DNA of 64,000 bases from Strigamia acuminata (GCA_949358305.1 OX442323.1:8432001-8496000), one strand, 5' to 3'; positions 45,241-56,643 are shown, counted from the first letter of the stretch. Translations and numbers: made by a program. The notes: generated by a model from the letters alone, not told the origin.

Positions 45241-48200
45241 GTGGATGCGACGCCTACCGCCTCGGAAGATGAACTAACACCATCTCAAATTTTAGATGAT
45301 TTTTTAAATAATCAGATTAAATTAGAATTAGAAAATAATTTAGTATTTCCAAAAATTGATGTTTCCAGTTTAAGGCTTGTGCTGCAAAATGAAAACATCA
45401 CTGAGGAATTTTTTAAAGAAAAAGTTCAACAAATAAAAGTTGATTGGGAATCTAAAATAAAAGATGCTGTTACTTTACTAGATGAAAAAACTAGGCCAAC
45501 ACCTGAAATCATTGAAAGGTCAGATAAAATTGATTTACCTGGTCTTGATGAATGTATTGAAAAATTAATGGCTACAACGCTAGTCACTAATGATTTATTG
45601 GACGAATTACCATTGGATCCGCCGATAGAAATTAAGCCACCGCGACGTTTTAAATGCAAGTACGCGGACATACCAAACAGCAATGATTTGCCGACGATTC
45701 GATTGCAGACGGCAAACGGTATGATAACAGGGATGTTAGACTCTGGAGCTAATCGAAGCTTCATGGCCTACTCCGTAGTAATTTCGCTGAAACTGGAAGA
45801 TGAAATTCGACCAATTGGACCGGATGTGAGAGTTACGACTGCTTCAGAAGATGTAGTCCCTGAAGGAACTCTCCTACTTTCTTTTGCGTGGACTCACGGG
45901 ATGTTAAGTCATCCATTTATAATTTTAAGAAATAAATATCCTATTGTTCTATTAGGATGTGATTTCATGAATCGACTCAACATACAACCAAATCCTAAGA
46001 CAATGTCTTGGAATTTTGTCAAGTCTTTGAAAGAAGATTTACCTTTTGTTCCTCAAGCGATTCTTGATCGTTATCAAGAGTTCCTTGATCCACCCGAAGA
46101 AATCATGAGACGCGACTTTATTAAAGCAAATCACATGAAAGCTGGCTCTGCCACTGCGTGTCAAGCTAAAGTTGCAAATGAAGAAAATATAGTACAAAGA
46201 CTTGTTAGCGACGCTAATTTGTCAATGGAAAATAATTTAATGCTTGAAAAGGTATTAAAGAAACATGAAAAGATTTTATCACGCCGACCAGGAAGAACAC
46301 ACCTCGTTAGGCATGAAATTAAACTGGACACTAAAATTCCTATTAGAGTTCCGTTTAAAAGCGTAAATCCACAGAAACGTGAAATTATCCGTCAGATTTG
46401 TCAAGATATGCTGGATAATGGATACGTTGAACAAGCCACTGAAGACTATGGAATGCGAATAGTTCTAGTGATGCGTCCGGATTGTGATCCGAGACTCTGC
46501 ATTGATTTTAGACCACTCAATGCACATACATTATACGACCCTCCTCAAATGCCGAGCATTGAGGAAATCTTGCGAGAACTCGGAAGGTTTGAATGGGTCA
46601 CAACAATAGATTTGTCAAAAGGCTATTGGCAGATAGAGGTTCATCCGAACGACCGTGCGAAAACTGCGTTTTGGAGCCCTTTGGGTCGACTACAATTTCG
46701 AGTCATGCCCTTTGGCCTCGTAAATGCGCCGTCAACTTTCCAAAAGTTGATAGAAAAAATTTTGGGGGACGCCTATCGAAAATTCGCATGGGCATACCTC
46801 GATGATATAATTATTATATCTAAAAATTTTGAAGAACACATGATTCATCTGGAAGAAATTCTGAGTAAACTTGAAAATGCAAATCTTCATGTTCATCCAG
46901 AAAAATCGAAATTTGGCAGAAAAGAATTAACTTTTCTTGGTTACAAGTTAAGTGTTCAAGGAGTTAGTGTCGACCCTAAAAAAGTCGCCGCCATTAAAGA
47001 AATGCCAGCTCCTTCAAATTTGAAAGAGTTGCAAAGATTTTTGGGAATGGTGAACTTTTTTCACCGATTACTTAAAAATCTTGCAGTAATGACAGAACCT
47101 CTACGTCCTTTACTCAAAAAGGATGTGGAATTTATTTGGTCAGAAATTCATCAAGAAGCTTTTGATCAAATAAAAGATGCTTTAACGAATGCAGAAACAA
47201 TGGCCATGCCCGATTTGACAGAACCATTCATTGTGCATACTGACGCTAGTCGAAAAGGATTAGGCGCCGCGCTTATGCAAATGAGGGAAATCGATGATCA
47301 AAATATCGAAGTGCCTTGTGTTTATGCCAGCAGAAGTTTGCAACCTGCTGAGATAAATTACAGCGCCACAGAATTGGAGTGCCTAGCGGTAATCTGGGCA
47401 TTACGTAAATTTCGACATTATTTGGAATTTACTACATTCATAGTTAGGACTGACCATCAAGCACTAAAATGGTTGATGCAGTTAGACGAACCTGCCGGAA
47501 GGTTGGCACGTTGGCAAATGGAGCTGATGCGCTATTCTTTCGAAATACAATACATTAAAGGTCCACTAAATGTTTTAGCGGATGCTTTATCGAGATCACC
47601 GATTGATAAACCGGAAAATCCTGAAGATGATGGAGATAATGATGAATTATTATCTTACTGTCCATCACCTCAACGAAATTGGAAAATGGGAAAATTTCAT
47701 GAACTTCCTGTCTCCACACTGGAGGAAAAGGAAGATCATGAATTCGTCAACTATTGGACTAAAATCTATGACCCCTCTGAGGAATCAGATGACGTCATAA
47801 GAGCGCAAATTTCAAGGAAATTCCAAGTTCCTTCGTCAAATGTTTTAATAAAAGCATTTGTCGCCAAAATTGTAGAGCGTCTTGATTGTGAACCCCCCAC
47901 AAGGGAAGACATAATCAAGGCCCAAAAAGAAGATAAAGTTTGCCAATTGATGCGTAATTTTTTAAATTGTAATCAATTTCCGCCCGACGTCACAACGCGA
48001 CTCCAGAGGAAACAATATAGAAAACACGCAACCACCTTCTTAATCGAAGATGACTTATTAATGCAATTTCATCCCACAATGTCTGATGAATTGGGGGAGG
48101 ATGGGAGAGCACTCAAAGTTTTTGTACCTCAGACATTGAAGTATAAAATTATTTGGCTAATGCATGGCCACCCACTTTCTGGCCACCCAGGAATTGCAAG

Positions 48201-49689
48201 GACTCTTTATCGAGCACGCCGAATTTATACCTGGAAAGGCATGAAATCGGACATTACGAGATTCATTCGACATTGCGAGCGTTGTCAAGCTTGCAAACCT
48301 CGAACAAAAGGACAAATTGAAGCAGCGCAAATGGGTCCTTACAGCCCATTTGACTGTCTAAGTGTTGATTTGACCGGCCCGAAACCTCGGACGCGCAAAA
48401 ACAACACACATATTTTAGTCATACTTGACGTGGCAACTCATTGGCCAGAATTATATCCAATGTGTAACCCCACTGCTGGAAAAGTAGCAAATTGCATTTA
48501 TCACCTTTCCATGAGCATGGGATTCCCTCGTAAAATTATTTCTGACAACGGCCCGCAATTTCGTGCCCAGGTCTTTAAAAAATTTTGTGAAAAGTTCAAG
48601 ATGGTTCCAACACCAACTTCAACGTATCACCCACAAGCTAACCCGGTTGAAAGGGTTAACCGTGACATCAAATATTTGGTTGCAATTTATTCATCTGTTC
48701 ATTCCAAATGGGACGAATATTTGCGTGAATTTGCATTTAGTTTGAGAACTACGGTGACGAGAGGAAGAGACTTCTCTCCCGCATTTCTTAACTTTTTTCG
48801 CGAACTCAGAGTACCTTGGGATCCAAGAATACCTGAAGGAATTTTGGTCGTAGATCCAAAAAACCCACATTTATACGTGCAAAAATTAGAAGCCGTTATC
48901 GCCGAAACATATCAGCACATGATGTCACACGTGTTAGATTTGCGTAGACGAGTTAATCTTAAAAAAGAAGGTGAGAAGTTCTCCAATTTTAAATTAAACG
49001 ATTTAGTTTGGAGAGATTCTCATGTTTTGTCGAGCGCTGCCCGCGGCATTGCAGCTGGCATCGCTGATAAAAGAACAGGACCATATGTAATAACCAAAGT
49101 ATTACAGGGAGGATCCGTAGAATTGAGAAAGCTAGAAAATAACGAAATATTTCCAGCTGTCCATTCGTCTGAATTAACTCCGTATTTCCCGAGTTTCGAT
49201 CAGGAAGTATGGTTAGAAGGCGAACAAGTCGGTCAAAAGACTGAAAATATAATTAATACGTTAGATGACGATGAATTAAAGAAAATACCTGTCGATAATT
49301 CATCCAAACCACAAATGGAGTCAGACCTCGTGAATAACGACGTTGAGCTTCGTGACAGTTTCAAAAAACTTGAAATTGCTAAAAAATTAAAAAAAAAGGT
49401 GTTTTTAGAAAAGAAACAAAAAACATCTGAAATAAAAGACTCATCTGACTCAGTCTCCGATGACAATGAAGACGGCGATTTAAATACAATAAATCCCTCG
49501 CCGACAAAGAGATATAATCTTCGGACTCGTAAACCGAGAGGAAAAAACAACATGTGTCTTCTCCCCTCGCTAACCTCGAGATCCAGGGATCAGCCGTATG
49601 ACGTAAGGAGCAATTCCTCAAGCCATACTCAAACCAATCAAACAGTAAGATTGGATGACGTCACTAACAGCGACGTTACCCAAACGTAA
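45241..49689 (+). CDS. pol: Pol polyprotein: protease, RT, RNase H, integrase (~1482+ aa)
   Basis: The frame is open upstream into gag and is probably made as Gag-Pol by -1 frameshifting; the first codon here is GTG, not a true start. Domains in residues from 45241 are as follows. The aspartic protease has MLDSGANRSF at ~165. Reverse transcriptase has PFGLVNAPSTFQ and the catalytic YLDD at 519-522. RNase H contains VHTDASRKGLGAAL and VRTDHQALKW. Integrase has an HHCC finger (HGHPLSGHPGIARTLY, HCERCQAC) and a catalytic triad at D1043 (SVDLTGP), D1102 (SDNGPQF) and E1137 (NPVERVNR), with 34 residues between the second Asp and the Glu. The C-terminal ~200 residues are charged. No internal stop is present. 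Confidence 0.95.
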   Translation: MDATPTASEDELTPSQILDDFLNNQIKLELENNLVFPKIDVSSLRLVLQNENITEEFFKEKVQQIKVDWESKIKDAVTLLDEKTRPTPEIIERSDKIDLPGLDECIEKLMATTLVTNDLLDELPLDPPIEIKPPRRFKCKYADIPNSNDLPTIRLQTANGMITGMLDSGANRSFMAYSVVISLKLEDEIRPIGPDVRVTTASEDVVPEGTLLLSFAWTHGMLSHPFIILRNKYPIVLLGCDFMNRLNIQPNPKTMSWNFVKSLKEDLPFVPQAILDRYQEFLDPPEEIMRRDFIKANHMKAGSATACQAKVANEENIVQRLVSDANLSMENNLMLEKVLKKHEKILSRRPGRTHLVRHEIKLDTKIPIRVPFKSVNPQKREIIRQICQDMLDNGYVEQATEDYGMRIVLVMRPDCDPRLCIDFRPLNAHTLYDPPQMPSIEEILRELGRFEWVTTIDLSKGYWQIEVHPNDRAKTAFWSPLGRLQFRVMPFGLVNAPSTFQKLIEKILGDAYRKFAWAYLDDIIIISKNFEEHMIHLEEILSKLENANLHVHPEKSKFGRKELTFLGYKLSVQGVSVDPKKVAAIKEMPAPSNLKELQRFLGMVNFFHRLLKNLAVMTEPLRPLLKKDVEFIWSEIHQEAFDQIKDALTNAETMAMPDLTEPFIVHTDASRKGLGAALMQMREIDDQNIEVPCVYASRSLQPAEINYSATELECLAVIWALRKFRHYLEFTTFIVRTDHQALKWLMQLDEPAGRLARWQMELMRYSFEIQYIKGPLNVLADALSRSPIDKPENPEDDGDNDELLSYCPSPQRNWKMGKFHELPVSTLEEKEDHEFVNYWTKIYDPSEESDDVIRAQISRKFQVPSSNVLIKAFVAKIVERLDCEPPTREDIIKAQKEDKVCQLMRNFLNCNQFPPDVTTRLQRKQYRKHATTFLIEDDLLMQFHPTMSDELGEDGRALKVFVPQTLKYKIIWLMHGHPLSGHPGIARTLYRARRIYTWKGMKSDITRFIRHCERCQACKPRTKGQIEAAQMGPYSPFDCLSVDLTGPKPRTRKNNTHILVILDVATHWPELYPMCNPTAGKVANCIYHLSMSMGFPRKIISDNGPQFRAQVFKKFCEKFKMVPTPTSTYHPQANPVERVNRDIKYLVAIYSSVHSKWDEYLREFAFSLRTTVTRGRDFSPAFLNFFRELRVPWDPRIPEGILVVDPKNPHLYVQKLEAVIAETYQHMMSHVLDLRRRVNLKKEGEKFSNFKLNDLVWRDSHVLSSAARGIAAGIADKRTGPYVITKVLQGGSVELRKLENNEIFPAVHSSELTPYFPSFDQEVWLEGEQVGQKTENIINTLDDDELKKIPVDNSSKPQMESDLVNNDVELRDSFKKLEIAKKLKKKVFLEKKQKTSEIKDSSDSVSDDNEDGDLNTINPSPTKRYNLRTRKPRGKNNMCLLPSLTSRSRDQPYDVRSNSSSHTQTNQTVRLDDVTNSDVTQT

Positions 49690-49897
49690 CTTCCGGTATT
49701 TGAACTGATCACTTCGCGTCTGAGTTCACTTCGATCTCACACGTGTGCTAAGTGCTCATCTCTGAAAAACCAAAAGCGAAACAACTGGATAAATTCTCCC
49801 GAATCTTCAATTGTAAGTAGTTTTTTCTTTGGAATTTTCCAAAGAAAAACTAATAAATTAATTTTCGTTTTTCTTTCCATTTGGATTAGTCGTTCAA

Positions 49898-52737
49898 ATG
49901 GAAGGAGAGGAACCGAAGGAAGGAAGCGAAGCCGGCGCCAACAGCCTCGAATTAGAAACAAATTCGACGCTGCTTGGTTCCGCAAATACTTCGAATACAT
50001 CCGTGGATGTCACCGAAGAGTCCGCCGAAGCGTCCGCCGAAGCTCAAGCCGCTCTGGCCGACGCTGCTGCCCGTTTGCCAGTCACGCCGCCCCGACCACA
50101 ACTTCGAGGAGGCCTATTCGCCGATCCAAACGGCGAAACTCGTGCACAGAGACACGACCGGGTAAATAAATTAAAATAAAATTACCTTTCAGTCATGAAA
50201 AGTAATTAAAAGTGCATTTTCACTCCGAAAAAGCGAAAAGTTCGTTGGTAACGCCTTCGCAAGAAGACGCCGCCATTATTATCATCAGATGGCGCTGTGT
50301 CTCGTTTTTGAGGCGTTGCTACGGTAACGCTCCAAACACTGAAACATAGCCGTCGGAAACAACGTTTTTTTTTTACAATTTTTCAAATATTTTGAAAGAT
50401 TTAATGAATCTAAACTGTCGAATGAAATCTCACCCGTGATTTTATTCACTGAAAATTCGGAAATAATTATTTTACACGAAAAAATGGATTTTAATTATTT
50501 CTTCAAATATTTTACAGATCATCCAGCTTCGGGAAACACATCTCGAATTGCATCCCGACGTTCCAACCGCTCCTGGTGTCTGGCGACACGCATTGCCGCC
50601 AGAGATCATAAAGTCGAAGGGACGACTGACGTTTTGGGCGGCCCGACACAAGTTCTCCAAGGCCTTAAACAAGCGATGGGGAACGAAGTTTCGGATCGCC
50701 TATTTAATCGATGGATTCGGTCATCGCGACGCCCTCGAGTGGGCAATGAAACGCGATACCTTCGGACCACTGCGAAACGTGTTGCTTGACTTCGCCTTCA
50801 CAGTGATCGCTCAAGAAACGCGAGACCATCGCCGCTATTTCAACGCTCCTGCGTGGGAGCGTCGACAGATTTTGGAGGACATTTTCCAACGCTTGGACCA
50901 AACCAAAGCCGAGGTTGTACGCCTCTACAACGAATCTTTCCGTGTAACAACGGACGGAAAGAAACGTTGGGTGCCGACATGCCAGTCGGAAATGCATCAA
51001 CTAGCCATGGGCGGATGTTTCCATGCTGATTTCGTGCCAAACCCGTATCCAGAGCCTGAGCCCCGGATACAGGTCGCTTCCACCATCCACGTGGTGCCAC
51101 CGCGCTCCACGTCGAGGTCACGATCATCGAGGTCGCCCTACAGTGGTCGTCGCTCCTCCCCAACTCAGTCGTCGGGGGAAGGCGCCATTGGGGGATTACC
51201 TCAACTTGAAAAGACTCGTCATCGCTCACATCACCGACGCGAGTTGACGCCGCCAAAAAGACATTCGAAGTCCGTGTCGAGACCCACATCCCGAAGCCGA
51301 CCTCGAGTGCAATCGCGCCAATCTTCCACGAGGAGTTCACTCTCGTCGCGTGAAGAAAAATCCAGCGCTTCACAGCTTAGCGCTCCCTCCTCCGGCCGGA
51401 TTGACTGGTCGGACGAGATAGCAAAAGAAGATCGACGCATCGCCGCATTGCAAGCCGGTCATGGAGACGTCAACACCTCCTTGCCGTTCGCTTGCCGTCC
51501 AGTCACCAGCGACATGCGACCAGACCTATCGGTGCCCGTGCCACAAGTGACATCGGTCATTCGTTTTGAGGGATACGTCTCTCAAGAACCATTTCCCGCA
51601 CAGGAGTGCGCTGATCTCTGGAGGCGATTCTCATCGTTTCCCGAGACAGCACAAGCAATGTACCTCGCGCATCTGGACGAATACCAACTCGCTCAGATAC
51701 GCGAAGGTGAGAAAGAGTGGCAATGGCTTGCGCGAGAACTTGCGTCGTGCAAGTCCGACAAGCAACTGCAACGGACGCTGCAGAGGATGAACAGGAAGTT
51801 GTTGGAGGGACTTCTTCGAATCCTGTTCCAAGGAGTCTTTCCCGACCCACAGATTGCTCTGGCGGCCGCCACTCGATTGTGGACCGTGCCGTTAGGGCTT
51901 CCACGAGCCTTGCTGGACGATTGGGAGTCAGTTCGCCCCGACCCTCCAACGATGCTCGCCGAATTGACGCAACAAGCCGAGGCGACTGGCGAAACTCCGG
52001 CTGGATCCGCCATTCGACTACGGCAGGAATGGGCTACGCTGAAACAGCGACGCGCAACGGAACGAGCTACCGCCCGTCCCGCTGGCGCACCACCGTCATC
52101 CGCAGCTCCACTCCACGCTGCCATCACGGCAACGTCGAGTGTTTCCCGTGCAACCGAGGCGCCGAGTTGCAACATCTCGTCTCCAATGGAGTGGCTCGAC
52201 AGCGACGATCGCGAGTTCGTCGTGCCTGTGGCCTGCGGTGCCAGACCAAAGACGCGCACCCCGGCTTTGCGCAGATCCAGATCCCTCTCGATCTGCAAGA
52301 AGTCGCCACCACCGCCGCCTCCTCCAAAGGATTCGCCACCGAGAGATAGGGGATCGAGTATAGCCACCCACCTCACCGCCTATCAACGTTTGCGCTCTTT
52401 ATACGCTTTTTGCTACATAACGAGCGCAACGAAAACAATTCTCCAGAACAGCGAGGATTTATGCAACCGAGTCCTCGCGTGGCTGGAAAACCACATCAAG
52501 GAACAGCAGCCGTGGATCCTGCATCAACGCCTGGTGTTCGCTCGAATTACGCCTCAAGACCCGCAGGAGTATTTCGAGATGGGTTTTGGACGAAGGGATG
52601 GTGTGGACCGCATCAAGCAAGTGTGGCTCCACATCAACCCTGGCTTCCGGTCAGGACCAAACGCCGGCCGACCTTTGTGCACCGTCACCGAGCACAAAGA
52701 TCCAAACGATCATTCGACGGACATGTTGCCTAAATAA
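49898..52737 (+). CDS. Third ORF of the Gypsy element, spliced, ~827 aa, unknown
   Basis: Coding exons 49898-50161 and 50518-52737 join in phase 0 (donor CGG|GTAAAT, acceptor TTTTACAG). Upstream, a 77-nt intron 49813-49889 (ATT|GTAAGTAG...GGATTAG) lies in the leader just before the ATG. The product begins with an acidic/Ala-rich segment (MEGEEPKEGSEAGANSLELE). It continues with a globular region (RLTFWAARHKFSKALNKRWG, EWAMKRDTFGPLRNVLLDF), an Arg/Ser-rich middle (STSRSRSSRSPYSGRRSS), another helical region and a polyproline run. It has no signal peptide, membrane helix, zinc knuckle or envelope features. GC content and codon use are clearly higher than in gag/pol, suggesting separate origin. 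I cannot assign a function. Confidence 0.7.
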
Positions 52738-52897
52738 TTAGGGAACATACCCGTCCATTAAAAATAATTACTTTTTTATTTTTTATATTGTAATAAAAAT
52801 GAATAAATATATATCCTGTTCCATTTTACTTTGAAACCTTGTGTATTTATTCATATCCTTACTTGTCTCTTTTTGGAAAAGAATAAGATTCTTTCTT

Positions 52898-52911
52898 AAA
52901 AGGGGGGGAAG
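52898..52911 (+). other. Polypurine tract
   Basis: AAAAGGGGGGGAAG directly abuts the 3' LTR and would prime plus-strand synthesis. Confidence 0.9.
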
Positions 52912-54073
52912 TGTGGTGACCTCAAATATTCCTATTTGAGTGCGCACCATATTTCCAAATTGTCTTATAAATATATTCAACAAGCTTATATGTTTTGTTT
53001 CAATGTAAATTGAAATAAAACATACATTAATAAAATATAAAACAAGACACAATATTGCCCAAATAATATTGTGTTTTGCAGCAAGTTTTGGCCCAGCAAC
53101 AGCGTCAACCAATCGCGCTGCAGCATGCATTGCTTTGATGATGCTGCTAGGCGTGTGCCTGGGCGGAGCATCCCTTCCCCTCGCGCGTGCCCGGCTCAAT
53201 TGTTGCACACGACCCGAAGGCGGCTGTGTGTGATCTTTGTGCAACTCGTCATCTGCGCAGCTTTTCTGAGCAGATTTAGAAGTGAGCCAAACGGTTTTGG
53301 CCCACTCTTCCCGCATTCTTGATTCTGCTTCCAAACCATTCACATCTGTGTCAAACTTATGCCAAACCCTGCTAAGTGTGATCTGTGATATCTGGAAGAG
53401 TTGAGATTCATTGCTGGTCCGTGCCAACTGTACGGAATAGCGCCCTTCTGCTTGAATTACTACGCGTAATTTAAGCCATTTCTGTGTGTGAATTGACATT
53501 GAGCTTGCTCTGTCAATTTGTAGTTCTTTGTGTCGAGCTTGCTCCACAAAGAAAACTGTGTGAAACTAACATCGAGTTCACTCTGTTGGTTTGAAGGCTT
53601 TGTGTTGAGTTTAACTCCACAAAGCGAGTTGTGTAAAGACCGATTGTTACGTCGAGCTTGCTCCGTAATAATCGAACTGCTGTGTGCGAGACGTGTTCTC
53701 GTGTCGAGCGTGCTCCACGAGGATTTTAGTACATTTTAGCAAAGTATTTTAGCGTCGAGTTTACTCCGCTAAAATCCCGCGCTCACACGACGCCGTCGAC
53801 GCCATTTTGGAGCCAACGGACAACTGTGAGTGTCCAAGTACAAAGAGAAGCCAGATCGACCCAGTCATTACATTATTATTATTATTTTCCCTTTGCATAT
53901 ATCGAGTGTATTTAGAACGATTAAAACAATCTAATTTTTCCTTTTACTCTCCGTGTAAAAATCATTCCCCTAGACAACCATTTAGCCACAGAGTAGAAGT
54001 CCTGTACGGCATCTCACCGACGATTGCTTGTTAAATTTGTATAATTTAATAAGTAAAAACCCGGATCGCCGCA
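52912..54073 (+). repeat. 3' LTR
   Basis: 1162 bp, collinear with the 5' LTR at +11840. The hairpin array is at 53491-53775. The target duplication AACA follows at 54074-54077. Confidence 0.95.
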
Positions 54074-54410
54074 AACACTAGTTAGTTGTAAGCGTTGTAG
54101 TGCTATTAATGACCACCATTGCACGAATTTGAATTCACGTTCAAAGAAGAGCTTCACTTCCGACACGAAAAAGTTAAATAATTCTTTTATTTTCGAAAGA
54201 TTACGCAAAAAGATCCTCTTGTAATTTTCCCACATCCCACGCTAAGGATGTCAGCACGCTCATTTTATGCATACCTACTTTAAATAACAAAACATAATTT
54301 GAATTTTTCCACATGAAACTCGAATAAATTAATCAAAACAATAAAACATTTCGTATATAAACCACTCTGCTTGCAGCCTCAGCCTCAGTCACGGTACTTC
54401 TATCCTAACC

Positions 54411-55521
54411 ATGAAATCCTGCTTTGTAGTTCTCTTGGTCGTTGTCTGCGTTGCAGTAGCAGAAGCAGTAAGCATAACCTCTTTTTATTTTGTTCTCAAC
54501 ATACACATTGTTGAAAACTTGGTTTCGAAGTGTGATGAATATGTTTTATAATTGATAAGCAATCTGATTTATTTGTATGTAGCAAAACTGCTTCAAGGAT
54601 GGTGAAGTGGAAAAGGTGACAAAATAATATTTGATAAATTTTGCTCGATGTGAAAACTTATTTGATTTCTAATACAGCACAAAAAGGAGCACATGGCTAA
54701 AATGTTTGCCCCATTGATTAAGAAATGCAAGGAAGAAAAGAAAGATGTGGTAAATGCAGACATTTTTTTATAAAACCCGTTTCGGTAGATGTAATATTTA
54801 AAAAAATCTTATTTATTATTAACAGAATGATCCTGATTGTGGAAAATACATTCACGAGAAGGTAAACCTTGATCAGTGGTATGTTTTACTGGAAAATCTA
54901 ATTGACAGTTTTGAATTAATAACAGAAACAAGCTGCGAAGAAAGAGTGTGAACCTGAAGCTGGTAAAGTAAGTTGCACATAAATGTTTAGTTGTATTGAA
55001 ATAATCGTAATCAACAAATGAAAACAGGACAAGATGAAACTGTGGACGTGTATTTCCAAGAAAATAGAAATAGTAAGTCAATTTGTTTGCAATATCAATT
55101 AATGTGTACACAACTGGTTTTATATAAAATAGGTATACAATAAAGAGGACTTCGACCTTGAAGCCAACAAGAAACGAATGTTTGGAATAGTATTACCTGA
55201 CGTAAGTTTGATTTTTAGAGAAAATAAACAAAAAAATTAAATTTGTTCAATTTCAACAGAAAAAGAAGACAGTTGAAGATGCAATCGCTCCCTGTAAGGA
55301 GGATGGCTTTGTAAGTGGGATTAAAATAAGAAAAATAACCAAAATTAATTTTATTATGATTATTATAACAGAAAGCCATGATGTGTGCAATGAAAAAATT
55401 GGCAGAAGTAAGTTTAAAATTTTTCAAAGTAAACAGCAATTAATAAAATGTTTTTTTGAAGGTTTGTCCCGACATAAAAGCAATGATGAAGAAATGTCAC
55501 GGAGATGCTGAAGAAATGTAA
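54411..55521 (+). CDS. Secreted mini-exon protein, copy C (166 aa)
   Basis: Exons: 54411-54467, 54583-54615, 54678-54749, 54826-54861, 54926-54967, 55029-55073, 55133-55201, 55260-55310, 55372-55407, 55462-55521. All are symmetric with phase-0 introns. The signal peptide is MKSCFVVLLVVVCVAVAEA. The core contains QNCFKDGEVEK, PLIKKCKEEKKDV, NDPDCGKYIHEK, KKECEPEAGK, WTCISKKIEI, MMCAMKKLAE and a compact C-terminus CPDIKAMMKKCHGDAEEM (9 cysteines in the mature part). It lacks the Lys/Gly tail of A and B. TATATAA (54354) and TCAGTC (A at 54387) form an intact core promoter. The 5' end of this unit is now separated from copy B by the Gypsy insertion. Confidence 0.85.
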
Positions 55522-56094
55522 AGAAAATGAAGACAAACCATATGATTAATAAATTACTCTCTGATTAATTTTGACTCTGTAAGATGTTGGAAAAAATAAA
55601 ATTATGATCCTACATATACTGTATTTGCCAACTCTACAAGTTGCCGTTCCGATCCTACGCCTGGCAGAACCTCTCTATTGACCACCATTGTGTTGTTATA
55701 TGTTATTAGGTCAATCTGATGTTTATTGTCTCTGGTGTGATGCTAGAAAATGCAAATACAGTAGAGCCACCTAGTGGCAGCTTGTTAAACTAGTTAATAC
55801 ATAACACATTGGGCGGCTTTTAATTCATGTTCATAGAAGAGCTTCACTTCCGTCAAGCAAAGATTAAATAATTCTTTTATTTTCGAAAGATTAGCAAAAA
55901 AATCTTTTTGTAATTTTTCCCGCTAAGGATGTGAGCACGCCCATTTTATGCATCGCTACTTTGAATAACAAAGCATAATTTTCTTTGAGCCACATGAAAC
56001 CCTTGAATAAATAAATCGAAACCATAAAACATTTTTGTTTATGAACCACTCTGTTTGCAACAACAGCCTCAGTCAGAGTAATTCTAACCTAACC
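55522..56094. other. Spacer between copies C and D
   Basis: Contains the polyadenylation signal of C and a segment (55625-55830) shared with 61470-61700. No gene. Confidence 0.6.
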
Positions 56095-56643
56095 ATGAAA
56101 TCCTGCTTTGTAGTTGTCTTGGTTGTCGTCTGCGTTGCAGTGGCAGAAGCAGTGGGCATAACCAGTGTTGTATCGAATGCAAACTATTAGTTTGTGTTCT
56201 TCACTTTTAATGGTGAACGTGAATGAAGTGTGATGAATATGTTGTATAATTGATAAGCAATCTGATTTATTTTTACGTAGCAAAACTGCTTCAAAGATGG
56301 TGGGTTGGAAAAGGTGACAGAATAATATTTGATACTTTTTGCTCAATGTGAAAACTTATTTGATTTCTAATACAGCTCAATAAAGAGCGTATGGCTAAAT
56401 TGTATGCCCCATTGATTAAGAAATGCAAGGAAGAAAAGAAAGATGTGGTAAATGCATAGATTTTATTTTAAATCCCATTTTGGTAGATGCAATATTAAAA
56501 AAATCTTATTTATTATTAACAGAATGATCCTGATTGTGAAAAATACATTCACGAGAAGGTAAACCTTGATTAGTGGTATGTTTTACTTGAAGGCTTGTCC
56601 TGACTTCAAAAAGAAAACGAACGAAGATGAAGACAAACCATAA
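56095..56643 (+). pseudogene. Shortened mini-exon copy D (exons 5-9 deleted)
   Basis: Exons 1-4 are present (56095-56151, 56281-56313, 56376-56447, 56523-56558), followed directly by exon 10 (56593-56643). The deletion joins intron 4 to intron 9, and because all introns are phase 0 the frame would survive as an 82-aa protein (signal peptide MKSCFVVVLVVVCVAVAEA, then four cysteine-bearing pieces). Against function: the remaining last intron is only 34 nt, the intron 1 donor is GTGGGC rather than GTAAGC, and the TATA box is mutated (TTATGAA). Without splicing of the short intron it terminates after four extra codons. Confidence 0.7.

Larger units (their letters stand above)
41072..54073 (+). 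mobile_element. Full-length Ty3/Gypsy LTR retrotransposon, 13.0 kb
   Basis: Two 1162-bp LTRs (TGTGGTGACC...GGATCGCCGCA) are identical wherever I compared them. They flank gag, pol (protease-RT-RNase H-integrase, hence Ty3/Gypsy order) and a third ORF. A 4-bp target duplication AACA is at 41068-41071 and 54074-54077. The paralogous empty site ACAACACTAGTTAGTT is seen at ~37784. The primer-binding site (tRNA-Pro type) and polypurine tract are in place, and the long ORFs are open. The identical LTRs imply a very recent insertion, and the copy may be active. No envelope-like gene with a signal or membrane segment was found. Confidence 0.95.

Noticed and set aside
51717-52349. 210-aa plus-frame and 227-aa minus-frame ORFs inside the third ORF of the Gypsy element
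   Set aside because: GC-rich coding sequence opens shadow frames. The 50518-52737 frame is longer, continuous with exon 1 and more protein-like.
52783-53547. 254-aa minus-strand ORF over the 3' LTR (218 aa at 41051-41707)
   Set aside because: It lies antisense in the LTR, overlaps the promoter and hairpins and has no domain. It is duplicated only because the LTR is duplicated.
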